From assembly GCF_010093815.1 (NCBI RefSeq), contig NW_022985549.1:372001-436000 (forward strand): a stretch of DNA of 64,000 nt. Reading direction: 5' to 3'. Shown here one piece after another: positions 33,498 to 44,464 of the stretch. Positions within the stretch are counted from its first letter, which is position 1. Every line of letters begins with the position of its first letter. Below the pieces are notes generated by a model. It had not been told where the DNA came from, ran no database searches, and worked only from the letters and a program-made list of their open reading frames with translations. The translations under genes and the position numbers were made by a program. This DNA is from Pseudovirgaria hyperparasitica. Its lineage: Eukaryota; Ascomycota; Dothideomycetes; Acrospermales; Acrospermaceae.

Positions 33498-36257
33498 TGT
33501 GGCAGTCGATGCTGTATCTCAGCACAGTAGCTCAGAGGGTCAGGGGACGGCAAGGTCAGCGGATCGAGGGCGGTATTTATGGCATGCCAATGACCACGGT
33601 GCTGTTGTGTCTTGGCTGTTGCTGGGATGTAGATTGGATATTACCGTCTTTGCTTGGATTGCCCGTGTCGAGGCGGTTAATGTTGCGAGGGAGGTTCTGT
33701 AAACACAGGTGGCAGATGTGTTCTTCTACGTTTCGCTTGATAGCCGTGCAATGATGCCAGTACACAGAAGGTATAACTCACGAGCAGATATCATGTAAAT
33801 GAACCTACGAAGAAGATTAGCAGTCGTGAGAGACCTGGGAACATTGGAAAGTCATGATGAACCCCCCCCCCCCCCATCCACACAACAAACACCCCAGACA
33901 TTAGCCGTTTGCGGGGAAGGCATGCAGGGGACTACTAAGTAGGCCGCTCCTGCCCTCTCTCTAGTGGCTAGTGAACCACACTCCGGCTCAATAGACCCTG
34001 AACGCCTCATGACTGACTGACTGACTGACAGCTAGCTATTGCTGCATTTCTCGTGGCTACCAAGGGTGTTCCCTGCGCTGCCCAGCCCTGTCTTGCTGTC
34101 CAGGCCGGCAGATGGATTGCACGTAGTTGTCGTATAGCGGATATCCCGTCGTGTATATAGCATACTTGACCGGAACAAGTCCTGACGAAGCTGTTCTGGC
34201 GATGTGGTTTGCTTCATTAGTACTTGATTTTGAATGAATGACGGAGAGAAAGTAAAAGAGCAGATTGTGGGTGGGGTGTTTCAAGTATTTAGCTTCTCAT
34301 TAAGATGTATTGTATGCAACTACTAGTACTCGCAGTCTTTTCTACGAACAATGCCTCTGTAGTACACTAGTATTTATCAAGGATATTATATTGATATTTA
34401 TATGCTATAGCATGTGAACACAACTACTATTACTATACCTTTTACTACAATCTTAACCGAAGTTCTTATAGTAGTCACAGGTACCAAGAGATCAACGGAC
34501 CGGGTTCTTCGTATCAATGTTAGTAGTTGGTGCACGCTTTGATGCCAGGCACTTTCATTGGTTTACCTGGCGACCTCATCTCCATCTCGACAGCAAGGCT
34601 TAGCCGAGGCTTTGTGGCATGCATGGCAGCACATGAACAATATCTGGTCGTTACACCCAGATCCGCAGAGCTGGGACGATGGCCCGAGATAGCGGACCCG
34701 AGCGAGCGGTTCCGAGGGAAGATGGGGAGCCAGCGTGTCGGAACGCGGATACGTGATAGGCATGCCGACGTCGGGACGCATGTGGCTCCCGTTTCAACGA
34801 ATGAAAGGCATGGAGTTTACACCAGATGTATGTAGCGTGCCGGTTGGAGCAACGTGACGTCTTTGCAGCCAAGGCGTAATATGCTCAACTCTTGCTTTTT
34901 ATGAACCGGCTTCATGGGTCAGGAAGATGGGTACGGGGACGATACTGCTGTATATATATACATGACAGCCTATCAGAGCGCGAAATGGTGCTGAAGGAGG
35001 ACAGTCGCAGCCAATATCGTGATTGTGATGAGGCTTGCATCGAGCACCTGGACCCATGGAGGTGGGCCATTACCCACACGTTGGGTAAAAGTCCGTCGGA
35101 GGGAAGAAGGGACATGCTACCGGCGATGAATTATTCGATGCGACTCGAGCATGGCGATATGCCGTAGCGTTGTTGGCTCGGCTTGGGGTGCCGTGAGCGG
35201 ACCGTAGCGGCGCTATGAATGGGTAGTAAGCGTGACGAGTCAGTAGATATCTCAATCAGTAGATATCTCGATCAGTACGGGGCTCGTGGAAAAAGCACGT
35301 TGAAGGCGTGTCAGGAGGGCACGAATAGAGAAAAAGTGGACTGTCGAGCATTCCAAGCAGATGGCCGTCAACCAATAGGAGACTGTTGCGATTCTCGTGG
35401 TGTTGTGGTGTGCTCTCACAACTGTGGGCTTCCGGGTCAATCAAGGAGTGTGAAGAGTCATGTAGGCTCTCAATCGTACGTTCGGGTAAGCCAGCACTAA
35501 AAGTGATCTTCCTGACAGCTGTGAAGTGCCATCAGTCAGTTGTCGGACCTTGGTATCAGATGCTCCAGGAGTAGTACTGGAAGCATGACAGATCAGTGTA
35601 CAAGCCTCAGACGAATACAGCGTTGCTCGGCAGGCGGTGGTGTGCTCTAAAGGACGCAAAAGAGGGCGCACGACGCCCTCTTTTACGTCCAGGGGCCAAT
35701 TGAAGGGCACGAGAGGCTCTGAAATTGTTGATATCTTTGGAGGTCGTACCATGATCGGCCCTTTCGGTGGGAGGGTGGTGACATTGCCAGGACTATGAGT
35801 GGTGCAGTAGCCAATGGAGCTGGCTTGTCCGACGACGACAGCAGGTTTGAGCGACAGGAACAGTCGAAGGCCTGGCTAGCAGTTCTGGCAAGATGAGCAG
35901 AAGGGGACAGAGGGACATGAGAGGTGTCAGGCACCCTTGTTTTGTGGCTCAGTCAAGAGAGCATCATGCTGGAGTTCTGGGGTGCAGACAGCCGGGCGTG
36001 GCAGGCCAATGGTGAAGTCGTGAACGTGAGAGTGTTGCAGTGGTCGGGGACAGCGAGGAGTGAGAACAGGCTTCTGGAAGTTCGTATCATGTATATAAGT
36101 AAGTGGTGAGGAGTGGTGGTGGTGGAGGTTGAGCTTACTTGTCGGCGAACCTCTTTAGCAGCAGTAGACAAGTCTATAATCTCCCTCGACACGGGCAAAC
36201 TTGATATTGTGGCTTGAATTACCAGTCATCTTCATTCACTCCACGAAGGCAGACAGA
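33498..36257. other. Long intergenic region with relic repeat and hairpin
   Basis: About 2.8 kb without a supported gene. It has a C homopolymer near 33,865, GACT repeats at about 34,010-34,028 and a TA-rich relic at 34,320-34,480. A 17-bp direct repeat around AGTAGATATCTC lies near 35,240-35,273, and a long hairpin at 35,652-35,690. Short open frames are frequent on both strands but none is convincing. Confidence 0.5.
35652..35690. other. Near-perfect inverted repeat (hairpin)
   Basis: Two 17-bp arms, 35652-35668 and 35674-35690, are reverse complements with a single mismatch and enclose a 5-base loop. The right arm ends TTTTACGTCC. It lies in intergenic DNA. A transcriptional or replication role is not evident. 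Confidence 0.85.
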
Positions 36258-36466
36258 ATGCAGCCCTTAGGTGGCATGGATATATCAAGTGTTGCGACTG
36301 CTCGTCAAGTTACAAAGGTGAGTGGAGGGGCCGTGGAGCTGAGGTTGTGCTGGACGGGAACAAGTAGGATGACTAAAGGAAGGCAGGTGGACTACGAGAA
36401 GCACGTGATACAGCTGATAGAGAGAGAACGAATGCAAAAGTTCCTTCAGCAGCTCGGTCTGACACG

Positions 36467-36509
<43 letters not shown>

Positions 36510-36863
36510 GCAGGGTACAGACAGACGTCGGCGGCGGAGGGCATGGATAGTAGCATTGAACAAGTCATGGAAGGACTCTCGAAACAAGCGTGCGCGCTCA
36601 AATGCGAGTGTCCGGTGATGGACAGCAACAGCAGCATCGAGGAAGTCAGAAAGATCAGCGGAATGTGGCAGAGTGGCAATCTCACACCGATGGAGCAGTT
36701 CATGGTGGTCAGTCCAATCAGCGATGCTCAGACATGGATGGCCAAGCAGTCGCTGGAGAGGAGCGATGTCGCGGCCGGAGAGCTGGATGCGAGAGTGGTT
36801 GCGGAACGTCAACTGTCGGTGAAACAGTGTTGTGGTGAAGAGGAGAGGAGAGGAGTGAATTGA
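36258..36863 (+). CDS. Possible small poly-glutamine protein
   Basis: An ATG at 36258 (MQPLGGMDIS) opens a frame that reads through to 36863 as 201 residues. A well-formed intron at 36318-36386 (GTGAGT donor, GACTAAA branch, GCAG acceptor, 69 bp, a multiple of three) could be removed to give 178 residues. The spliced product has VDYEKHVIQLIERERMQKF followed by LLGLT-like sequence, a run of 12 glutamines encoded by CAA and 11 CAG, then acidic and Met-rich helices (MDSSIEQVMEGLSKQ, GNLTPMEQFMVVSP). No family is recognised. The opposite strand is also open across this region, so the coding strand is not certain, but the plus-strand reading looks more like a soluble protein. Confidence 0.45.
36473..36508 (+). 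repeat. CAG trinucleotide repeat
   Basis: About eleven to twelve uninterrupted CAG units, read as poly-Gln in the putative small protein on the plus strand. Confidence 0.9.
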
Positions 36864-37355
36864 CAGGTCAGGTGGATGGATTGGAGGAGTGTGCTGAGGG
36901 GGGTGATGAGGCTTGAGGGGTGTTGAGGGGTGGTTGTGCTGGATATGCAGGACAGGGCAGGACAGGGCAGGGCCAAGCAGGCACAGCAGCAGCCCAGTCA
37001 GCCAGTGAGGCAACAGGAGTGTGTGTATATACAGGCAGTCCTACAATGGAACCAATTGATGCCAAATAGATGCAGGATAATTAAGTAGATGCAGAATGGA
37101 TGCAGACGAGGAGGGCGTGGGCGTAGTAGACTGTGGACGTGAGGATGTGATGGATATGCTCGTGCCGCCCTGTCTCTCGCGTGTCTCTCGTGCGTCTTGT
37201 GCCTCTTGTGCCTCTCTCTCTCCCTCTCACTGCGGGTCTACGATGTACTACCATGGTGCCAAGTAATACGGCGGCAGATCTACTAGACTAGGGCCGACCA
37301 TGCTACCATCCATCTCACATCTCACATCTCACTTGCATCACCCTCCTATATAACG

Positions 37356-37398
<43 letters not shown>

Positions 37399-38313
37399 TA
37401 CTACTGTAATAATACTGGACCTAGCACAAGGGGCGGGCGTCTGCTTAGTCTTTGCGCCATCAAACCAATCTCACGATAATACATCCGTCTGCCGTCCAGC
37501 GATGGTCAGTCGTTGATGATAAGTGAGTGAGTGAGTGAGTGAGTGAGTGCCTCCCCCGCTGACGTCGCTGCCCCGCTGGCTGCTGGCTGATGGCTGATGG
37601 CTCCTCTATCGGCTTCTCCGTCGTCATGAACAACGGCGTTTTAGGAGTGTGAAGCTTTTATCTGCACATCTATCCTACTGTGTTTATCTGTCTGCCTGCT
37701 TATAGTTGGTGTCATTGTTGGAGGTGCGTCGAGCACAATGCATGCTACCACTCTCTTCTCTCGCCTGGTGGGAATGAAGAAGCAACATCACGAGAGTCAC
37801 ACAGAGAATGGATTGATGGATCTGATGGGAAGTCGCTTGACTGTTCTACCCGAGTGTGTCGTGACCTTTTTCCTCCTCCCGACAATGCACTGCACTGACT
37901 TCCATCCATTACCATCCATACTTACATACATCCCTCCATCCATTCATCAATAATTCCATTCACCGCCTACTGCTACTGCTGCTGCTGCTGATCCCACCGT
38001 GTCTTGCTCTCTCCTTCTTCCAGCTTCGACGCTGCTTCTGTTGTTTGCTGCCTCTGTCATTCATTCCTCCTTTACACACCCTTCACTCACTCCCTCCACC
38101 TCCACCTCTCCTCTCCATCTTTCTTCATTCCACTCACTCCTATTCACCCAATACTCCACTCTTCCCTGCCCCGGCTGATTCATTCACTCCACTCACTCAT
38201 ACACGCCGCACTATATACCTATCCTCATATCCCGTCAACAGGCCCTCCCTTGCTACCTAACCACCACCTCTTTGCTGAAAATCAATTCATTTCCCTCAGT
38301 AATTACACATAGC
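36864..38313. promoter_or_regulatory. Upstream region and long leader of neutral trehalase
   Basis: This carries (ACT)14 at 37356-37397, about seven GTGA units at 37523-37549 and a pyrimidine-rich stretch from about 37,900 to 38,260. Small open frames in the pyrimidine-rich part could act as upstream frames in a long leader. The last bases before the ATG are ACACATAGC. Confidence 0.45.
37356..37397. repeat. (ACT)14 microsatellite
   Basis: Fourteen uninterrupted ACT units in the intergenic region upstream of the trehalase gene. Confidence 0.9.
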
Positions 38314-40855
38314 ATGGGCTCGCGACTCCAGCGCTCCTCGACAAACGAGCACAGAGATCCTCTCGCTGCTGCACACATTTACTACGGTGACTCTCACAAG
38401 AAGGCTTCCCGCGTTCGGACCTGGTCCACGGTAAGACACTCCACCACTCATATCTGCTCTCTCTTCCTGGAGCTCTCTCTACACCTCTCGAGCCCTCTCC
38501 CTCTCTCCCAACAAATCACATCGGGCACTAATCTGGTTACACAGCAAGTTGGCTCTGCAGCCACCACGACGAATACTGGCGCGAAGCTCCCCACGAGGCG
38601 TTCTAGCCACGGTACCGCTTCCTCTCTCTCTCTCTCTTTCGCTCTCCTCCCCCCCCCCCAACCCTCCAATCCCATCACCCCATGCAAACCGCTAACTGAT
38701 CATCCCACCACACCACAGACGAACAAACCCTCCAACCACGCAGATTCCTCGTCGACGTCAACAAGACCCTGACCTCTCTCCTGTCGCGCGAAGACACTGA
38801 CGGCAATTGCCAAATCACAATCGACGATGATGGTCCCAAAGTACGTTGAATATTAATTACTTGCCACACAAAGAGCTCTCAGCATGTCTCTGACACGGCC
38901 CAATCAATAGGTCTTCTCGCTCGGCACCGCTGCCTCGAATGGCATCAACAAGGCTGACATACGCGGCACCTATATGCTGTCCAACCTGCTGCAAGAACTC
39001 ACCCTGGCTCAAGACTACGGTCGCAACGTCATCTACTTGGACGAGGCGCGGCTGAACGAAAATCCCGTCAATCGCCTGGAGCGCCTCATTCGCGACCATT
39101 TCTGGGACGGTCTCACGCGTCGCATTGATGGCTCCAATATTGCAAAAGTTGGCCGTGATCCAAAGGACTGGACCTCGGATCCAAGACCGCGCATCTACGT
39201 CCCGAGAGGTGCGCCCGAGCAGTACGACTACTATACCCGCATCGCAAAAGAGAGTCCAGACATGCGCCTGGATGTGCAGTGGCTGAATGAGGAGTGCGAT
39301 GATCCGGCCTACGTTCGGGACTTGAATGCCGCACCTGGCCTGCTTGCCGTCGCCATGGAAGAATACGTCGATCCCAAGACTGGCAATACCGACCTGCGTG
39401 GCCTGCCATTCGTTGTACCGGGTGGCAGATTCAACGAGCTGTACGGATGGGACAGCTACATGGAGTCTCTCGGCTTGCTCATCAACGGTCGTGTCGACCT
39501 GGTCAAGTCAATGGTCCAGCATTTCTGCTTTTGCATCAAGCATTATGGAAAGATTCTAAACGCCAACCGCACCTACTACCTGTGCCGGACACAGCCCCCG
39601 TTCTTGAGTGATATGGCTCTGCGTGTCTATGACCGGATCAAGTTTGAGCCCGGAGCCTTGGACTTTCTGCGACAGGCCATCCTCGCCGCAATCAAGGAAT
39701 ACCACAACATTTGGATGAGCGAGCCTCGCTACGACCCCGAGTCTGGCCTGACCAGGTACCGACCAGGCGGCATCGGTGTCCCCCCGGAGACTGAGGCTTC
39801 CCACTTTGTGCATGTCCTCGATCCCTACGCCAAGAAGCACGGCATGACCTTTGAGAGCTTTGTCCAGGCCTACAACAGCGGCGAAATCAAGGAACCCGTC
39901 TTGGACGACTACTTTCTCCATGATCGTGCCGTCCGGGAATCGGGACATGATACCTCGTACCGACTCGAGAGAATCGCCGCAAGCCTCGCCACCGTCGACT
40001 TGAATGCCCTGCTCTACAAGTATGAGCAGGACATTGCTCGCACTATTCGTGGCCACTTTGGCGACAGCCTCGTCATTCCAGCAGAGTTTTGCACAAAAGG
40101 TCAGGTCCCGGGGCATGTGGAGAGCTCGGCAGTCTGGGACCGCCGCTCGAAGAGGAGACGCGCCCTGATGGACAAGTACATGTGGGACGAGGAGCAGGGC
40201 ATGTACTTTGACTACAACACCGTCACTAAGAAGCACACCGGCTACGAGAGCGCTACCACTTTCTGGCCCATGTGGTCCGGTGTCGCAACTCCCCGCCAGG
40301 CTGCCATCCTCGTGGCCAAGGCCTTGCCCAAGTTTGAAGCCTTTGGTGGCCTCGTCTCTGGAACGGAAAAGTCGCGCGGTCCGGTGGGGCTTGAGCGGCC
40401 AAACCGGCAGTGGGACTATCCCTTTGGCTGGGCGCCCCAGCAGATTCTTGCCTGGGTCGGGCTGCAGCGTTACGGGTACGAAGCAGAGGCTCAGCGACTG
40501 GCCTACCGGTGGATATACATGATTTGCAAAGCCTTTGTCGACTTTAACGGCGTCGTCGTCGAAAAGTACGACGTCACTCGTCCCATTGACCCGCACAAGG
40601 TCGAGGCCGAATATGGCAATCAAGGGAGTGACTTTAAGGGTGTGCCGCGTGAGGGGTGAGTTTCTTGCTGTCCTTTTTTGCTTTTGGGAATTTGATGTGT
40701 GTGACTTGGGTCTCTAACGCGGTAGCAGATTCGGCTGGGTTAATGCAAGTTATATATACGGATTGACACTGATCAATGCTCATCAAAAGCGTGCTTTGGG
40801 CGCACTCACGACCTACGACACCTTTCTCAAGGCTACGGAAGCCCTGGGTCTTTGA
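38314..40855 (+). CDS. Neutral trehalase (glycoside hydrolase family 37)
   Basis: Five exons, 38314-38430, 38545-38611, 38719-38840, 38911-40655 and 40729-40855, encode 725 residues. The enzyme hydrolyses cytosolic trehalose to two glucose molecules on recovery from stress or at germination. The N-terminal regulatory part has basic phosphorylation sites such as RRSS (residues 57-60). It also has the calcium-binding motif [13 protein letters not shown] at 87-99, both typical of PKA- and calcium-activated neutral trehalases. Both trehalase signatures are present: [14 protein letters not shown] from 272 and [10 protein letters not shown] from 602. The last exon supplies [13 protein letters not shown] and the usual C-terminus. 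No signal peptide, as expected for the neutral form. Confidence 0.95.
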
Positions 40856-41648
40856 CCTGCTGGCATCAAAATATGACTGCACGACGAGGGGGGACATGCA
40901 CCAAGTGCTGTCAATGTGTGAGGGGACATGCACACCCAAGTGGCTGTCAATATGGTGGTTTTTGTTTTGGCTCCCAGTAGCTCATCATGGAACGGCGTTT
41001 TCAAAGGGGTGCATGTTTGTTCTTCCCCGACTAATTATGCCCAAAAGACTTTATGATTGTAATGGGTATTAGAGCGCGTCTGGGTGGTACTAATGACCTG
41101 TCTTGTCACAAAGCATGCACTACGGAGTTTCTGAGGGGTTGTCTGGAGCATAGATGGCATAATTGATTGACCAGTAAACTATAATCTTCATCTGGCGTGC
41201 TTGCAGTGCTGTCTTCAGGCGAGATCAAACTGTGAGGTTAATGGACGGACTTAATTACAGAAGGCGAAGAAGACTCCAGAAGGAAACCTACATGTCCACG
41301 GATCGCGCTTGCCCGAAACGGGGCTAGCGCGAAGTGGGAGGCGGTGACATGTTGCTTTCGAACCTCGCCTCGATCTTAGTCCCAGTCATCACTGTCTTCA
41401 CTTACACACCCATAGCCAAAACATTCGTATAAAAAGCTTCTGTTCTCGTCCTCCATCCAACTGACAAAGAAACTTCCCTCACTTTTCTGAACTCGACTCT
41501 CTACATCCTCCTCCTCATCCTTCATACTCGGGACCCTCCTCTCTTGGACTGGACCCTCCTCCCGCCGACGTCATCCCACTTTTGAACAACTCAACCCCAA
41601 CTCACTCCACGTACGACAGACACCACACACACGACCACCACGAACAAC
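40856..41648. other. Intergenic region with MBF1 promoter
   Basis: This contains the trehalase 3' end and a C/T-rich MBF1 leader (41,440-41,560). No gene is supported. Confidence 0.5.
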
Positions 41649-42201
41649 ATGTCTGACGACTGGGACTCCGTCACCAAGATCGGCAGCCGCACGCGTGGCC
41701 CCGGTGCCGCACAGCGCGAGACTGTCGTCCGCGGCCAGAGCGCGCTCAACGCCGCGAAGCGGAGCGGTGCCGTCGTGGCTACGGAGAAGAAGTTTGCTGC
41801 TGGGAATGCCGTATGTCCTTCCTCCCCGCCTCAACCCCAAATCTTCCACTTTCTACATATTCAGTCACTAACAAACAACACCACAACAGTCCGGCCACGT
41901 CGAAGGCCAACACCTCACCAAAGTCGACCGGTCAGACGACATTGTCAAGCCCAAGACGGTGGGCGTCAAGGTCGGCGACGCGATCAAGAAGGCCCGTGCC
42001 GAGGCCAAGAATGATAAAGGCGGCACCATGACGCAGAAGGATCTGGCGACAAAGTGTAATAGCACGCCGACGATTATCGCGGACTTTGAGCGTGGATCCG
42101 CCGCGCCCGATCAGAAGCTGCTGGGTAATATTGAGCGGGTACTGAATGTTGTGCTGCGCGGTGATAAGATTGGGCAGCCGAAGTTTCCGAATAAGAAGTA
42201 G
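41649..42201 (+). CDS. MBF1: Multiprotein bridging factor 1
   Basis: Exons 41649-41810 and 41890-42201 with a 79-bp intron encode 157 residues. The N-terminal MBF1 domain starts [14 protein letters not shown] and contains the conserved Arg/Gly-rich stretch. The C-terminal helix-turn-helix (cro type) includes [21 protein letters not shown] and [17 protein letters not shown], ending in Pro/Lys-rich sequence. MBF1 bridges TATA-binding protein and bZIP activators such as Gcn4, and also limits ribosomal frameshifting at stalled ribosomes. The intron position after GNA is plausible for ascomycetes. Confidence 0.95.
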
Positions 42202-42594
42202 ATGACGGTGGTGCTGGTGGTTGGGGTGCTGGGTTTGAGCGGCATGAGCGGCGTGGATGGAGGGATGGGTGGATGGGGATGGGCTGGTATAGATGTATGC
42301 TGGTGCTGATGTAGATGGTATAGACTTTTCAGCTGGTATACCCCTCCCCCCCTCAGGGACTATCGTACCTCGCACATGTTTCAGTCCTCTTGCATGTGAA
42401 CTCCTGAAGCCGCTTGACTCCATGTCCCGGAGCACTGCTTTCCCTTTCCCAATTGAAGAATGCAGATATTCCGGACGATGGCCATGATCATGATTCTGCC
42501 TCTTTGAACTTTCTTAGAGGAAAAGTGAGAAGAAGGAAGTGTAGAATTACGCCCTGCCTAAAATTTGTAGAACCGTGAATAAAAAATAGCCTGT

Positions 42595-42910
42595 CCCTCC
42601 TCCTTCTGCTTATCGTTGGCCTTATTCTTATCCTCCTTCTTCTTACCCTCATCCTTACTCTATCCTTAATCTTATCCTCCTCCTTACCCTTCTCCTTCTT
42701 CTTATGCTTACCCTTACTCTTACCCTCCTTCTTCTCCTTCTCCTTCTTATTCTCCTTCTTCTTCTTCTTCTTCTCCTTCTCCTTCTCCTTCTCCTTCTCC
42801 TTCTCCTCCTACTTCTTATTCTTATCCTTAGCTATATTATTTCCCTTATTCTTCTTATTATTCTCCTTCTTATCCTTATTCTTATTCTAATTCTTACCCT
42901 TTCCCTTACC
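42595..42910. repeat. Polypyrimidine tract (CTT/CTCCTT-rich)
   Basis: About 315 bp in which the plus strand is nearly all C and T, built from variants of CTTCTC, TTATC and TTCTTC. The resulting Leu/Ile/Ser open frame is an artefact of composition. Confidence 0.9.
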
Positions 42911-42924
42911 GTCCATTATCTTAG

Positions 42925-43350
42925 AATATTTAAAAAAAAAGGGGATGTAAAAAAAGGGGATTTAAAAACGGGGGTTTAAAAAAGGGGATATATAAAGGGA
43001 GGATATATAAAGAGGGGATTTAAAAAAGGGTGATTTAGAAAAGGTATTCTAGAAAAGGAGGGTCAGAAGAGGGAACTTATAAAGAGGGGGTCTTAAGAAA
43101 GAGGGGTTAATAAGAGGGGCTTTTAGAAAGGGGGGTTTCGAACGGGGTTTTAGAAAGGGGGTTTAAAGAAGAGAATATATAAAGGGGGTTTAAGAAAGGG
43201 GGATATAAAAGGGAGGGAGAATAGAAAATAGAGATTATAGTCTAGAAGAGAGAGATAGAGAGGGAGATTAGAGAGGGATAGAGATAGAGATAGAGAGGGA
43301 GATAGAGAGGGAGAGGGAGATAGAGAGGGAGAGGGAGAGGGAGATTAGAG
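42925..43350. repeat. Purine-rich minisatellite
   Basis: About twenty degenerate copies of a unit near 15 bp, consensus close to TTTAAAAAAGGGGA, run from about 42,925 to 43,215. They are followed by GAGATAGAGAGGGA repeats to about 43,350. Several G4-G5 runs occur. Confidence 0.85.
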
Positions 43351-44464
43351 GGGATCAGGGGTAGTATCATATAGTATAGACCTATACATCTATTTAGAGT
43401 ATTTAAATACTAGGTTAATAAAGAAGAGTAAAGTAGTAAAAGAGCTATAAGGAGAAGGAAGACTCCCTAGCCCGTATCCGTTGGGAATAAACTTTGACCG
43501 TGCGAGCGTAGAAGGCCTTTCAGTCGGTTTTTTTTTTGGTTTCTTTTTTTTTAGAAAAAAAAATTAAAGATGGGTGTATGCTGATATACGGGGCAGAATC
43601 GACGAAGACATCAGTCAGTCTAGGATGGACTTGGTAGGATGGTTGGTCGGGTTGTCAACTCGATTGGATTCCAACTCGGTGTTTCGGATTCGGACTTGTG
43701 AGGGTTTGCTTCATCCCTGTTCGAGTAGATGTTTCTAGATGTGGCAAGGATTATTCGTTCGCTGTGGCTAATGTGATTCCAAGGGAGGATGTGAGTTTAG
43801 GGGTAGTGTAGGTATGACTTTACCCTAGATGTACACTGCATACTAATCTTTCCAGACTCGACCATCTATCGTAGATAGCATCAAGAGCTTCGACAGGGTG
43901 GAGAGCAGACAAAGATACGTGCTCGTGAGCCATACGAGAATCAAGGCGTAGGTTCAAAACAATGTGCAAGATCAATCCGCCGGATTACACAACACCAGAA
44001 AGTAGGCAGAAGGACAACCAACATACAAGCCCAAGGATGCAGATATCAAGTCTACCACCGACATCCGCCAGCCCAACGCCCAGATTCCCAGAACAACAAG
44101 CAGGAATCCCAACCTAACAAGACACACAACGCCCAAACAACCAAGCGGAACGAGGCCAACAGCCCACATTCCAGCCCAAAACAGGCTTCTCTCACTCACA
44201 GACCACGTGGCGGCACGACCAGAAAACAATGCGAACAGCGTGTATAAACAGTGAAGAGACCCTTTCCAATGCACTGTTTAGGTAGCAACAGAAACACAAT
44301 GAGGAATCTCCTGTTAACTCCAACAACACGCCGCACGCACTCGGAAGTTGAGGGTCGTGACGCACGATTAGGTATATATTGAGTTTGGACCTACTCTTGT
44401 TCTCTAGATCTGGATCTGGATCTGTCACACACCGCGTTATTTTACCTCGAGTAGTAGCCAAGAT

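Larger units (their letters stand above)
42202..44464. other. Low-complexity intergenic region
   Basis: This 2.3-kb stretch holds a pyrimidine tract, a purine minisatellite and homopolymer T and A runs near 43,530-43,565. The remaining DNA up to the next gene has only weak open frames, such as a 100-codon minus-strand frame at 43972-44274. Confidence 0.6.

Noticed and set aside
36285-37013. A 242-codon minus-strand frame over the poly-Gln gene.
   Set aside because: It reads as Pro/His/Leu-rich with a poly-Leu run from the CAG repeat, and has less protein-like composition than the plus strand.
42704-42979. A 91-residue Leu/Ile-rich open frame.
   Set aside because: It is a direct translation of the C/T tract and has no start context or conserved pattern.
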